From an uncultured Kordia sp. (GTDB lineage Bacteria > Bacteroidota > Bacteroidia > Flavobacteriales > Flavobacteriaceae), in NCBI RefSeq assembly GCF_947496985.1, contig NZ_CANMEZ010000015.1, positions 1-64,000 of the forward strand: a stretch of 64,000 nt of DNA. Direction: 5' to 3'. Positions within the stretch are counted from its first letter, which is position 1. Each line of letters starts with the position of its first letter. Positions 1-9,713 of this stretch are shown here, one piece after another. The notes beneath the pieces are model-generated. The model saw only the letters and a list, made by a program, of their open reading frames with translations, was not told the DNA's origin and ran no database searches. The position numbers and the translations under genes are program-made.

Positions 1-226
1 GTAGCGGACTGAGGCGCTCGAAGTACAACTGCTTTAAATGTAAATGCTGATTCAAAAAACAATATAGACAATCAATATTACCTATACAATGAACAAGTAG
101 CGGACTGAGGCGCTCGAAGTACAACTGCTTTAAATGTAAATGCTGATTCAAAAAACAATATAGACAATCAATACTATCTATGCAATGAACTAGTAGCGGA
201 CTGAGGCGCTCAAAGTACAACTGCTT
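1..226. repeat. 96-bp tandem repeat, 2.3 copies
   Basis: Two full copies (1-96 and 97-192) and a partial third (193-226) share the head GTAGCGGACTGAGGCGCTC and a conserved AT-rich body. The copies differ at only a few bases. The GC-rich head has the form CTGAG-n-TCGAAGT, which also appears in the repeat at 970-1250 and inverted at 755-800. This looks like a dispersed REP-like intergenic repeat of flavobacteria. The array probably continues upstream of the window. Confidence 0.85.
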
Positions 227-258
227 GCATCTATAGAGAACACATAACCATAAACACA

Positions 259-290
259 TTGCTACATTAGAAGCTTCTCCGTATCTTTAC
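259..290 (+). promoter_or_regulatory. Probable msrB promoter
   Basis: A TTG at 259-261 and a TATCTTTA at 283-290 are about 21 bases apart. This fits the Bacteroidota -33/-7 pattern (TTG, TAnnTTTG) except for the last base. It lies 20 bases before the msrB ATG. Confidence 0.4.
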
Positions 291-310
291 AGGAAAGAAA
301 AAGAAACTTT

Positions 311-754
311 ATGCTTAACTGGAAAAATATTATACACTACGCAACGCATGGAAATGTAAAACCAGATACACGTGTTGAAAAAACAGAAGCGGAATGGAAA
401 GCGCAGTTAACTGCTGAACAATATTATATTACACGACAAAAAGGAACAGAACGTGCATTTTCTGGAGAACATTGTAGTCGATATGATCCTGGTGTGTATG
501 CATGTGTTTGTTGCGACACTCCTTTGTTTGACTCGAATTTGAAGTTTAATTCTAGTAGTGGATGGCCTAGTTTTACTGAGCCTGTAAAGAATAATGTGAT
601 TGATTATATTAAAGATACTACACACGGCATGATTCGCGTAGAAGTGACTTGTAGTACCTGTGATGCACATTTAGGCCATGTATTCCCTGATGGACCTGAG
701 CCAAGTGGTTTGCGTTTTTGTATCAATTCAGAATCATTGGTGTTGAAGGACTAA
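311..754 (+). CDS. msrB: Peptide-methionine (R)-S-oxide reductase MsrB
   Basis: This 147-residue protein reduces the R form of methionine sulfoxide in damaged proteins, using thioredoxin. The sequence shows the complete SelR domain. Two CxxC pairs (Cys65/Cys68 and Cys114/Cys117) would bind structural zinc. The motifs SSSGWPSF, HLGHVFPDG and RFCIN are present, and Cys137 is the catalytic residue. Cys55 could be a resolving cysteine. There is no signal peptide, so it is probably cytoplasmic. The gene stands alone, with related repeats on both sides in opposite orientations. The length is normal for the family. Confidence 0.95.
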   Translation: MLNWKNIIHYATHGNVKPDTRVEKTEAEWKAQLTAEQYYITRQKGTERAFSGEHCSRYDPGVYACVCCDTPLFDSNLKFNSSSGWPSFTEPVKNNVIDYIKDTTHGMIRVEVTCSTCDAHLGHVFPDGPEPSGLRFCINSESLVLKD

Positions 755-800
755 ACTTCGACACTCAGTCTACTATCTGGACTTCGAGAGCCTCAGTCCT
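755..800. repeat. Inverted copies of the CTGAG..TCGAAGT repeat
   Basis: Two short elements follow the msrB stop codon: ACTTCGACACTCAGTC (755-770) and ACTTCGAGAGCCTCAGTCCT (781-800). The second is close to the reverse complement of the repeat head at positions 3-22. msrB is therefore bracketed by repeats pointing at each other. The element may also act as a terminator. Confidence 0.7.
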
Positions 801-969
801 CAAGGTAAAATTATACATTTGTAAGAGTTGAAAATGCGCTTAATAAACTTAAAAAAGAGCCTAATACAAGAGTAAAAAATTAACTAATGGCTTTTGATTT
901 TTATAAGTCCTTAAAGATTTTAGTGAAATAATCCACATTTCAACTATATTCAGCCATTTTTTAAAACTA

Positions 970-1250
970 GGTGACTAAGCTAATCAAAGTAAGGCTACTG
1001 AGCTTGTCAAAGCACAGTTACTAAGTTTAATCAAAGTGCGGTGGCTGAGCCTGTCAAAGCACAGTTACTGAGTTTAATCAAAGTGCGGTGGCTGAGCCTG
1101 TCAAAGCACAGTTACTGAGTTTAATCAAAGTGCGATGGCTGAGCTTGTCAAAGCACAGTTACTGAATTTAATCAAAGTGCGGTGGCTGAGCTTGTCAAAG
1201 CACAGTTACTGAGTTTAATCAAAGTGCGGTGGCTGAGCCTGTCGAAGTCA
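970..1250. repeat. 47-bp tandem repeat, about six copies
   Basis: CTGAGC recurs at 998, 1045, 1092, 1139, 1186 and 1233, a strict 47-base period. Each unit is made of two half-units of 23 and 24 bases, one with CTGAGCYTGTCAAAGC and one with CTGAGTTTAATCAAAGT. The last, incomplete copy carries the TCGAAG form and ends in the bases that supply the bshA stop codon (1248-1250). Copies differ by single substitutions. The stretch from 801 to 969 holds nothing I can identify. Confidence 0.9.
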
Positions 1251-2375
1251 CGCCATTTCAAACGCCTTTTGATATATAAACTCATACACAGGTACAATTT
1301 TATTGATATCAAACTCCAATGCTTGCTCCTTTGCTCCTATTTTAAACTTTTCGAGTTCAGCAGCATCCTTTAAGATTTTTAATGCATTGTTTGACATGTC
1401 TTTGATGTCTCCCACATTGCTTAGGTATCCTGAAACACCATGCACATTTACTTCTGGAATTCCTCCTGTGTTACTTGATATGACTGGAACAGATGAAATC
1501 ATTGCTTCCAACGCTGCCAATCCGAAACTTTCGGTTTCTGACGGTAATAAGAATAAGTCTGAGAAACATAGAATTTTATCCACTTCATTACTGTTTCCTA
1601 GGAAGATAACTTTGTCTGAAATTCCGAGTTCTTCACATAATTGTTCTGCAGGCTCTTTTTCGGGTCCTTCTCCAACCATCATAAGCTTAGCAGGAATTTC
1701 TTTTTGTATTTCATTGAAAATTCGAACGACATCATCAATGCGCTTTACTGCTCTGAAGTTACTAACATGCGTAATGATTTTTTCGTCCTCGGTTGCCATT
1801 AAACTACGCTGGCAATCTGTAAACCCATGATTATATTTAGTTACATCTATAAAGTTTGGTACTACATCTATTTCTCGTTTGATATCAAATAAACGTAAAG
1901 TATCTTGTTTTAAGCTTTCTGAAACCGACGTTACCACATCCGATTTGTTAATACTAAATGTTACTGCCGATTTGTAGAATGGGTGACTTCCTACCAAGGT
2001 AATATCCGTACCATGCAAAGTAGTTACCATAGGAATGGTAATGCCTTCTTCTGCTAACATCTTTTTTGCCATGTATCCTGCATAAGCATGTGGAATGGCA
2101 TAATGTACGTGCAATAAATCTATTTGATGGAGTTTTACCATGTCTACTAATTTGCTCGATAGAGCTAATTCGTAGGGTTGGTAATGAAATAATGGATATT
2201 CGGGTACATTTACTTCATGAAAGTGAATGTTTTCGCTTAATAATGCCAAACGAACAGGCTGTTTATACGTTATAAAATGTATTTCGTGTCCTCTATTGGC
2301 TAGGGCAATTCCGAGTTCGGTAGCTACAACGCCACTTCCTCCAAAGGTTGGATAACATACTATCGCTATTTTCAA
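1248..2375 (-). CDS. bshA: N-acetyl-alpha-D-glucosaminyl L-malate synthase BshA
   Basis: This GT-B fold glycosyltransferase (375 residues, family GT4) joins GlcNAc from UDP-GlcNAc to L-malate, the first step of bacillithiol synthesis. The N-terminus MKIAIVCYPTFGGSG is the signature of the family, with the glycine loop at residues 12-15. The nucleotide-binding part contains GEGPEK and the PSETESFGLAALEAM motif with its two conserved glutamates. The protein is cytoplasmic. The start lies 12 bases after the stop of the upstream hydrolase gene, which suggests cotranscription. The stop codon comes from the tandem repeat, so the last codons may have been reshaped by it. Confidence 0.93.
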   Translation of the reverse strand: MKIAIVCYPTFGGSGVVATELGIALANRGHEIHFITYKQPVRLALLSENIHFHEVNVPEYPLFHYQPYELALSSKLVDMVKLHQIDLLHVHYAIPHAYAGYMAKKMLAEEGITIPMVTTLHGTDITLVGSHPFYKSAVTFSINKSDVVTSVSESLKQDTLRLFDIKREIDVVPNFIDVTKYNHGFTDCQRSLMATEDEKIITHVSNFRAVKRIDDVVRIFNEIQKEIPAKLMMVGEGPEKEPAEQLCEELGISDKVIFLGNSNEVDKILCFSDLFLLPSETESFGLAALEAMISSVPVISSNTGGIPEVNVHGVSGYLSNVGDIKDMSNNALKILKDAAELEKFKIGAKEQALEFDINKIVPVYEFIYQKAFEMA

Positions 2376-2387
2376 ATCAGTTTAAGT

Positions 2388-5306
2388 TTACTCTTCAATC
2401 GCTTCATAAATAAGCTTTTGAATTTTAGTTCGTATATCAGTTTTAATTAGTTTTCTATTCGACATGGTCGGATAGGTTCTATTGGATAGGAATACATACA
2501 CAATTTCTTCATCTGGATCTGCCCATGTATAGGTTCCTGTAAATCCTGAATGTCCAAAACTTGTCATAGACACACATCCACAGGTTGGTCCAACATCGCC
2601 CAATTGAGGTTTGTCAAACCCAACTCCACGCCTATTATCATCTGCACAAAAATAACAGGTATTGAATTTTGCTATCGTTTTGGCGTCAAAATATTTTTTA
2701 TCACCATAACTTCCGCCTTGCAGATACATCTGCATCATTTTGGCAACATCATTGGCATTACTAAACAATCCGGCATGTCCTCCTATTCCACCTTGCATGG
2801 CTGCGCCCATGTCATGAACATAGCCTTGCAATTTTTGATTTCTGTAATAGTCGTCTTCTTCCGACGGAACTATCATCCATTTGCCAAATTTTTCTAACGG
2901 ATTGTAAGTTGTGTAATGTGCACCTAACGATTTGTAGAAATAATGTTGTGTAAGTTTGTTTAAGTTCGATTTGTATTCTGCTTCTACATAGTCTTTTAGA
3001 ATGTAATAAGGCAAATCACTATACTTATATCGCAGTCTTTCTAACAAGTCACTATCAATAATTCGTTGCATGATAGAATCTTTATATTCTACATTCATAT
3101 ACATTTTATCAGCTACTTTTATAGAATATTCTTTCGTAAGTGAATCACTATACCATTTTGGAGATGGTTTTTTGGTAACGCTATCTAAGGTATTTATATA
3201 GAATGGAATCCAAGGTTTTAAGCGTGCATAATGCGATAGTACTCGAATAACTGATATGGTATCTTTATTAGTGCCTTTAAATTTCGGAAGCAATTCTTCC
3301 AATTTTGATTGCAATGTAATTTTTTTACTTTCTTCCATTTTCATGATTAATGGAAGTGTTGCCAAAATTTTAGTCATGGAAGCTACATCATAGATATCTT
3401 GATCTTTTACCCGACGTTTTTTGTTATAGGTATGGTATCCAAAATTTTTATTGTAAATCACTTTTCCTTTGCGAGCGATTAGTAATTGTACTCCTGGCGC
3501 CATTTTTTGAGAAACCACCAATCGTGCTAAGGAATCAATTCGTTGTAATTTTTGGGAATTGATACCTACAGTTTCTGGCAATCCATACATTAATCTTGGT
3601 AAGGTAGTTGTTTCTATGCCTGTACCAACTGAAAATTCGTCTTTGATAGACACAGGCAATTTCCCTTGTGCTTTTAATGCTCCAAATATAATCTGTGCGG
3701 ATATTTCTTGGGCTTCGTCACTGTTTTGGTACGAAACTACTATGTTGTCAATATTTGTAAAGCTTTTAACTTGTAATAAACTGTATGGACTTGTGAATAC
3801 ATCTAATATAACCGTGTTGGTTCGTGCAATTTCTTGTAACCAAACAATTTCTTTCTCCGTAAATTTGTAGCCTTTCCAAGGATTTGCATTTGATTTGTGA
3901 AAACCAACAATTACCGTTGTATATGGCTTTAGCTTTTTTACTAAATCAGCCAAATTCTTTTCTTTCAACACTCGAACCGATGTATACTTACGTAAGGTAT
4001 TTACAAAGGTTTTCCCATCGGCATCTCCCATAGGAACATAAGCTATTTTTTGCTTTTCTAAGTTTTTTAGCGGCAATAAACTATCCGTTACTTTTACAGC
4101 AGTAATTGCTTGTTTCATAGCATTTCTATATAGAATGTCATCTTCTATTGTATGTAAATCTATGAGCAATGAATCCGTTTTTATAGGTTCAAATGTTGTT
4201 AGGTTGTGCTTATATTTTGCTCTTAAAATATTTTTTACGGAGTATTCCAAACGTTCTTCCGTAAGTGTTCCTAATAGTAGCGCTTGTTCAAATGATGCTA
4301 CTGCATTTGGTACATCTTGCGACATCAACAATACATCATTTCCTGCCAAGAAAGCATCTAACTCTACATTTAGGATTGTTGAGTCTTTTGCAACACCAGC
4401 CATGTTTAATGCATCTGTAAATATTAAACCATTGTAGCCCATTTCGTGTTTGAGTTTTTTGGTTACAATATTGTATGACAAAGAAGCTGGCAATCCATCA
4501 TTTGGTTCCATACTTGGCACATTGAGATGTGCTACCATAATACTTCCGATGTTATCAGAGATTAATTGTTTGTACGGAAAAAGCTCTATACTATCTATAC
4601 GCTGTGCAGAAAATTCAACTGTTGGCAAAGTTTTGTGCGAGTCAAGCGCAGTATCTCCATGACCAGGAAAATGTTTCGCGCACGCAATAACACCTTCACT
4701 TTGCATACCGCGTGTAAATGCAGCTGCTTTGTTGGCTACATTGATATAGTTTTCTCCATATGAACGATTTCCAATAATAGGATTGTTCGGATTCGTATTT
4801 ACATCTACCACTGGTGCAAAATTGATATGTACTCCTAATCGCTTGCAATGTTTACCTATACGAGCTCCAATTTGTTCTATGATAGAATCGTTTTTTATCG
4901 CGCCAAGCGTCATATTCCAAGGATAACGATACGTAGAGTCGAGTCGCATGCCTAAATCCCATTCCGCATCCATTGCCACTAACAATGGAATTTTAGATAG
5001 TTTTTGATATTCATTTGTCAGTTCTGCTTGTCGTGTTGGTGCTCCTTGAAAAAATGTTAAACCACCAATATGATAGTTATTTATCATTTGCTTTACTTCA
5101 TTGACATGTACCGAATCTTTATTGGAATACGCAGCCACATTGAACAGTTGTCCAATGCGTTCTTTTTGCGTCATGTTTGTATATACACTATCAATCCATT
5201 TGTCCTGTGTAGTAAAATCTTGAATGTAAAACGGATGTTGTTGTTGTGCACTTATTATAAATAGGGAAACGATTAAAATAATCGTTATTGTATAGTATTT
5301 CTTCAT
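2388..5306 (-). CDS. GH3 beta-N-acetylhexosaminidase fused to a beta-lactamase-family serine hydrolase
   Basis: This 972-residue exported protein starts with a signal peptide (about residues 1-20). A glycoside hydrolase family 3 domain follows, with the NagZ signature KHFPGHGDT at 211-219 and a TDALNM segment that should carry the nucleophile Asp. A GH3 C-terminal domain comes next. The last third is a penicillin-binding-protein/class C beta-lactamase domain, with SMTK (Ser643, Lys646) and HSG (919-921). The architecture is known in Bacteroidota and points to peptidoglycan or muropeptide recycling in the periplasm. bshA follows after 12 bases. Confidence 0.9.
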   Translation of the reverse strand: MKKYYTITIILIVSLFIISAQQQHPFYIQDFTTQDKWIDSVYTNMTQKERIGQLFNVAAYSNKDSVHVNEVKQMINNYHIGGLTFFQGAPTRQAELTNEYQKLSKIPLLVAMDAEWDLGMRLDSTYRYPWNMTLGAIKNDSIIEQIGARIGKHCKRLGVHINFAPVVDVNTNPNNPIIGNRSYGENYINVANKAAAFTRGMQSEGVIACAKHFPGHGDTALDSHKTLPTVEFSAQRIDSIELFPYKQLISDNIGSIMVAHLNVPSMEPNDGLPASLSYNIVTKKLKHEMGYNGLIFTDALNMAGVAKDSTILNVELDAFLAGNDVLLMSQDVPNAVASFEQALLLGTLTEERLEYSVKNILRAKYKHNLTTFEPIKTDSLLIDLHTIEDDILYRNAMKQAITAVKVTDSLLPLKNLEKQKIAYVPMGDADGKTFVNTLRKYTSVRVLKEKNLADLVKKLKPYTTVIVGFHKSNANPWKGYKFTEKEIVWLQEIARTNTVILDVFTSPYSLLQVKSFTNIDNIVVSYQNSDEAQEISAQIIFGALKAQGKLPVSIKDEFSVGTGIETTTLPRLMYGLPETVGINSQKLQRIDSLARLVVSQKMAPGVQLLIARKGKVIYNKNFGYHTYNKKRRVKDQDIYDVASMTKILATLPLIMKMEESKKITLQSKLEELLPKFKGTNKDTISVIRVLSHYARLKPWIPFYINTLDSVTKKPSPKWYSDSLTKEYSIKVADKMYMNVEYKDSIMQRIIDSDLLERLRYKYSDLPYYILKDYVEAEYKSNLNKLTQHYFYKSLGAHYTTYNPLEKFGKWMIVPSEEDDYYRNQKLQGYVHDMGAAMQGGIGGHAGLFSNANDVAKMMQMYLQGGSYGDKKYFDAKTIAKFNTCYFCADDNRRGVGFDKPQLGDVGPTCGCVSMTSFGHSGFTGTYTWADPDEEIVYVFLSNRTYPTMSNRKLIKTDIRTKIQKLIYEAIEE

Positions 5307-5508
5307 AGGGTAAAATCACTTTCATTTATATGGAGTTCCCAAAAACACACTACTGCGTCAGTGTTATTAGGTCAGGCTATTCACTGTATCTTTTTGCTTT
5401 TCTAAATATAAACCTGCTATGCAAATGCACTAAAACGAACGCAAAAAGGATGCCGTTTCTATCCTTAACTCGAATATATATTAAATGTACAGACTTTCTC
5501 GCACATAA

Positions 5509-5541
5509 AAAAAGCCTTGTTAAAAATTAACAAGGCTTTTT
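5509..5541 (-). terminator. Terminator hairpin after the precursor at 5577
   Basis: A perfect 15-bp stem (AAAAAGCCTTGTTAA with its complement) encloses a 3-base loop. The A-run on the plus strand gives a U-run for minus-strand transcripts. Its mirror U-run on the other side could make it bidirectional. The rest of 5307-5576 contains no convincing gene. Confidence 0.8.
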
Positions 5542-5576
5542 GAGATTATAATAGATTTCTTTTTACAGATTAAAGA

Positions 5577-5864
5577 TTATCTAGAAACATGTTGATTATG
5601 ATGATTATTACATTCTTCATTTTCTGTTGGAGGCTTTGCTTTAGTTGTTGCTCCATTTGTATTACAAATATGATAGCACCATGAAGCACAATCTGTTGCT
5701 TCTGATGTGTCATGCGGATTGGTTTCCGGATCTCTTATTATTGTATCGTAAGGGTTCATAGTTGTATTTTGACTTACGATTCCTCCTATTTTTTTGTGGA
5801 GTAACGTTAGGTTAGAAATACGATGTTTATGTAATGTTAGGTTTTTTAGATTCTTCTTTTTCAT
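5577..5864 (-). CDS. RiPP precursor, lanthipeptide-type leader, long core
   Basis: This 95-residue peptide has the leader MKKKNLKNLTLHKHRISNL, typical of Bacteroidota class I lanthipeptide-like precursors. A KKIGG motif at about 25-29 is the likely cleavage point for a C39-type peptidase. The core is unusually long (about 66 residues) and rich in Asn, Thr and His, with four cysteines (CASWCYHIC and EECN). It lies just downstream of the TPR-AraC regulator gene on the same strand and has its own terminator. What modifies it is not shown here. Confidence 0.65.
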   Translation of the reverse strand: MKKKNLKNLTLHKHRISNLTLLHKKIGGIVSQNTTMNPYDTIIRDPETNPHDTSEATDCASWCYHICNTNGATTKAKPPTENEECNNHHNQHVSR

Positions 5865-5933
5865 ACTATTTTTCGTTTGATAATTAAATTTTAGTGAAGC
5901 AATATAATATTCAGTTAAAATGAAAATGATAGT

Positions 5934-5957
5934 ATTGATGAATCATGAATCATCAAT
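5934..5957 (-). terminator. Hairpin after the TPR-AraC gene
   Basis: ATTGATGA pairs perfectly with TCATCAAT across an 8-base loop, 3 bases past the stop codon of the minus-strand regulator gene. There is no U-run, so termination is uncertain. It could instead be a protein-binding palindrome before the precursor at 5577. Confidence 0.4.
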
Positions 5958-5960
5958 AGA

Positions 5961-7652
5961 TTACTTGGTTTTCGAAAGGTTCTTTAAGTATTGTGAAGGA
6001 TATATCCCTGTATGTGATTTAAAAGCTCTTGAAAATGTTTCTTGTCGCTTGAATCCAAATTCTTCTGCAATACCTTGAATTGTATAAAATTGTAGTGTTC
6101 TATCATTTTTTAATCGAATTAGAGCCGCATTAATCCTTAATTCTGTAATATATGTTGTAAAAGATTTTTCCTTGTGTGTATTAATTACTTTAGATAGGTA
6201 AGAAACATTGGTTTCTAGTTTTTCAGCCATGAAACCTAAACTACATTCTATTGATAAATACTGTTCGTTTTTTTCAAAATCTGCAATTTTGTTTAAGATC
6301 ATTCTTTCCTTATCATCAGGTACTTTATTTTTTTTACGAGTTACTTGCTTCGTCTGTTCTAATTCAGAAACTTTTTTCACAAGGATATCAAACTTCTTTT
6401 TTACCAACCGACCTTTGATCTTATAATAAATTATGATACTTATAAATAGAATCAACAAACATAAAGACAGAATGAGTAACTTTTTTTTACTTCTTGTTTG
6501 CTTCGTTAATTTGTTTCCTAATTGGTTTATTTCAGTTTTTAAAGGCTCAATATCTAATAACTCATGAGTTTCATTATTGATTTTTAAATCTTCAAAGCTT
6601 TCTTTCTTTTCTAGTACTGTGTATTTTTCAAAATGAAATGATGTTTTTTCAACGTTTCCTATTTTGTTATATCCTAACGCTAAAAACTCGTGTAATTCTT
6701 TTTCATTAGTATTTACATTTTCAGAAGTATGTGCTATATCTAATGCCTTCGCTAAATAATTTATCGATTTTTGGTACGCTTCCAGTTTGTATGCACTTTT
6801 CCCAAGATAGAATAAAGAGGTTATGTGTAAATTTTCCTTTTTATCTTTTAGTGCGTAGTCTCTAATTTCTTTTGCCAATAAAATACAGTCATTGTATTGT
6901 TTTCGTTGATAATGTATAATTGCTTTATTCATTAATAAAGGATAATACGCCCATTTTCTATTTTTATCTGGGCATTTCTCTAGTCCTTTTTCGTTATATA
7001 TTGCAGCTTCATTCGGTTTTTCTAACCAAAGGTATATATCCGCAATATTCATAAAAGATATGAGTCTGTAATAGTCTGCTTGCTTATTATCTAATGTATT
7101 TAAGCGCTCTACTATATTTTTATAGGTATCTATTGCTTCTTCAAAGTCTTTATGAATTTTCTTTATATATGCAATATTCGCTAGCGGAGTAATTTCATAA
7201 AAAGGATTTCCAATACTTTTAGCATATTCTTTAGCTTTTAGATTTGCTATAAGCGCTTTAGAATCCTTCCCTAATTCCGAAAGTATATCTCCTTTTAGAC
7301 AAAAGCATTTATATAAAAGAGTAATATCTTCAAGAAGTGTAGCTTTTGAGATGGCCAATTCAACATTTTTTAGCGCAATCATGTTATTACCAAGGTCATA
7401 ATGACACTTAGATATATAATAAAATACTTGACTTAATTGCTCTTTGTTTTCATTATCCGTGGCTACTTCTTTTGCTTTGAGTGCGTACGTTAGTGCTTTT
7501 GAAGCATCTTTGTATATGTACTTAGAATAGGACGCGACTGATTTGTCAAATGATTCCTTGCTTGCCAAATTACGCTGTGCATTCACAGAACTCATCAAGA
7601 AAGCATAACATAGCAATAATAGTACTTGTTTCATAATTGAGCTTTTTAACAT
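5961..7652 (-). CDS. Membrane-anchored TPR-AraC family transcriptional regulator
   Basis: The 563-residue protein has a signal-like start (MKQVLLLLCYAFLMSS, following a possible earlier Met), about 340 residues of tetratricopeptide-like helical repeats, and one transmembrane helix at about 393-415 (KKLLILSLCLLILFISIIIYY). A linker leads to an AraC-type double helix-turn-helix in the last 100 residues (IQGIAEEFGFKRQETFSRAFKSH is the second helix pair). The expected topology puts the TPR part in the periplasm and the DNA-binding part in the cytoplasm. It precedes the precursor at 5577 on the same strand. Similar proteins lie at 33158 and 48939. The start may be the Met at 7634. Confidence 0.85.
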   Translation of the reverse strand: MLKSSIMKQVLLLLCYAFLMSSVNAQRNLASKESFDKSVASYSKYIYKDASKALTYALKAKEVATDNENKEQLSQVFYYISKCHYDLGNNMIALKNVELAISKATLLEDITLLYKCFCLKGDILSELGKDSKALIANLKAKEYAKSIGNPFYEITPLANIAYIKKIHKDFEEAIDTYKNIVERLNTLDNKQADYYRLISFMNIADIYLWLEKPNEAAIYNEKGLEKCPDKNRKWAYYPLLMNKAIIHYQRKQYNDCILLAKEIRDYALKDKKENLHITSLFYLGKSAYKLEAYQKSINYLAKALDIAHTSENVNTNEKELHEFLALGYNKIGNVEKTSFHFEKYTVLEKKESFEDLKINNETHELLDIEPLKTEINQLGNKLTKQTRSKKKLLILSLCLLILFISIIIYYKIKGRLVKKKFDILVKKVSELEQTKQVTRKKNKVPDDKERMILNKIADFEKNEQYLSIECSLGFMAEKLETNVSYLSKVINTHKEKSFTTYITELRINAALIRLKNDRTLQFYTIQGIAEEFGFKRQETFSRAFKSHTGIYPSQYLKNLSKTK

Positions 7653-7873
7653 ACTATATCATGGAATTTGTTTATTTATTATAATAGTTATGGACGCAAA
7701 AAATTGACAACACTTTTACAAAACTCAATTCATATTCACTTTTGTATTTTTAACTATATATGTAGTTAAGAGTAACTAAAAGCTCTTTGTTTTATTTTAA
7801 GCAAACAACAAAATATTTTCATTCGTAGGATTCAATATTGTTTTATAGAATGCATCTTGTAGTTCAGTAGAAA

Positions 7874-9475
7874 TTAGACTGAAAAACTAGATTGAATTGG
7901 TTTGAAATATATTATGAATGCCTTTTTTGGTTCTTTTACATAACTTAATTCACCACTTAATTGATCGGTTAAGATTTGTATGAGTTCCATACCTAAGGAA
8001 GTTGTTGATTCAAAGTTAAAATCATCTGACAGACCTTCTCCACTATCACTATATGTAAGTTTGTAATAACTATTTTGTTTTTCAATAGTGATGGAAATTT
8101 CATTGCGTTGATCTGTTTTAAAGGCATATTTAAATGAGTTGGTGATTAATTCGTTGACAATTAATCCTAAATTAGCCGTAGTATCTCCATCAAAAACTAA
8201 TGCTTCATCAATTGTTATTTCTTTTATAATTTCCTGATAGTTATTGCGAACAATATCTTCTATAAAGTGAATAAGCTGGGTAATGTATTCTTTGGTTTTT
8301 ACATCTCTTAATGTATGTGTTCCATAGAGTTTTTGATGCACCAACGACATCGATTTGATTCTACTTTGACCATCTCGTAATGCATTTTTAATATTTTCAT
8401 CTTCGTACTCTTCTTCTTGTAAGGTTAGGATACCAGAAATCATTTGCATATTGTTTTTGACTCTGTGATGAATTTCTTTGATTAGCGTTTGTATGTTGGT
8501 AAGATTGTTTTCTAATTCTTTATTTTTTGAAATTACTTCTGCATTTGCTTCTTGTAAATTTTTGTTTAAGGAGTTGTTTTTCAAAAATTGATGTACGATT
8601 AAGAATAATAGAAACGCAACAATTCCATACCACAAGTATGCAATTCTACTAATGCTCTTATCAATCATTTGCGGCATTTTGTAAGCGCTCCCTACTTTTA
8701 ACTTTAAACCAAATAATTCAATAGTAGAGTATATAAAGTCTTCTTCAGCTGCATTAAATTTTTTGTAATACTCTTTGTCTCTCGACTTATTATATATGGT
8801 AGAGCCGTTATAAAATGCTTCACGCGTTAAATCGATAGAATCATTCACTAAAAACTTGTGGACATACAGATCATCATCGGCATGTTCATAAAAGAAATCT
8901 AATAGATATTTTACATTAAGTATAGGCGTTATATAACCTATGACTTCATTATTAGCATTTTTTGCAGAAAAATTAAACGGAAAACCTGCCCAACCTTCTC
9001 TTAAGTTGATTGGTGTAAATAGTTTAATGGTGTTACTTTCCATTAATTCATTTAATTCAAGAATTCTTTTTTCGGGTATGATTGATTTTACGGAAAGCCC
9101 TTTTAAACCATTAGGGTCAATCTTTTTTGGTGTAATTACATATTTGAATACATGTTCGGTATCAATATAATTTACTAAAATAGAATCGTTAAACTGTATT
9201 TCTTTTAGAAAGTCATTAAGATAGCTTTGTAGTTGAATTTCAGAAGGGAATTCTTTGCTGTTTTGTGTAAAACTTTTAAATCCAGATACTAACGATGCAT
9301 ATACTTCAATCCCTGCTTTTGCATTAGTAATGGCGTCATTGTGCGCTTTGCTTAATTGCGCATGTATTTCTTGCTGTTCTAAGGTTTCATAATTGCGTAA
9401 TAAATTATGCAACAAAAAACCACTAATTCCCAAAATTAGAAATACACCAACATAATATTTGACATTTTTATACAC
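7874..9475 (-). CDS. Sensor histidine kinase, HisKA_2 type
   Basis: This 533-residue membrane kinase has TM helices at about 8-26 and 279-297 flanking a periplasmic sensor region of about 250 residues. A short coiled coil follows, then the phosphoacceptor motif EIHHRVKNNMQM (His336/His337). The C-terminus is an ATPase domain with the N box (LGLIVNELITNSFKYAF) and a DSGEGL motif. No response regulator is next to it, so its partner is elsewhere. It is transcribed divergently from the precursor at 9758. A role in controlling that cluster is only suggested by position. Confidence 0.88.
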   Translation of the reverse strand: MYKNVKYYVGVFLILGISGFLLHNLLRNYETLEQQEIHAQLSKAHNDAITNAKAGIEVYASLVSGFKSFTQNSKEFPSEIQLQSYLNDFLKEIQFNDSILVNYIDTEHVFKYVITPKKIDPNGLKGLSVKSIIPEKRILELNELMESNTIKLFTPINLREGWAGFPFNFSAKNANNEVIGYITPILNVKYLLDFFYEHADDDLYVHKFLVNDSIDLTREAFYNGSTIYNKSRDKEYYKKFNAAEEDFIYSTIELFGLKLKVGSAYKMPQMIDKSISRIAYLWYGIVAFLLFLIVHQFLKNNSLNKNLQEANAEVISKNKELENNLTNIQTLIKEIHHRVKNNMQMISGILTLQEEEYEDENIKNALRDGQSRIKSMSLVHQKLYGTHTLRDVKTKEYITQLIHFIEDIVRNNYQEIIKEITIDEALVFDGDTTANLGLIVNELITNSFKYAFKTDQRNEISITIEKQNSYYKLTYSDSGEGLSDDFNFESTTSLGMELIQILTDQLSGELSYVKEPKKAFIIYFKPIQSSFSV

Positions 9476-9507
9476 TTAAAAACAATTGTTTTGGAGGTAT
9501 TGAATGG

Positions 9508-9515
9508 CAAATATA
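9508..9515 (-). promoter_or_regulatory. Possible -7 element of the kinase gene
   Basis: On the minus strand the bases read TATATTTG, an exact TAnnTTTG match, 33 bases before the kinase ATG. I see no clear -33 TTG at the right distance. Confidence 0.35.
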
Positions 9516-9713
9516 CAGGTTTCAAGAAAAGCTTTCACAGAAAATAGAAAGACTTTTGTAGTACACGCAATCATTAGTTCTACCTTACGAAAAGTAAACT
9601 ATTATCTTATACATATTGCTTAATCCTTTTGTAAAACACACTAATTAAAAATATGCTGTTTTAGGGCGCATAAATCCTTTAATTTCGGGTAGTTTGTGTT
9701 TTTTATCCCAGTT

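Noticed and set aside
1-1250. CRISPR array
   Set aside because: Repeats are head-to-tail with no unique spacers of constant length and no cas genes nearby.
1182-1373. 63-codon frame over the tandem repeat and bshA end
   Set aside because: It is read from repeat units and the opposite strand of bshA; there is no coding character of its own.
5330-5530. 66-codon plus-strand frame
   Set aside because: It runs into a terminator stem and resembles no protein type seen elsewhere in the window; treated as chance.
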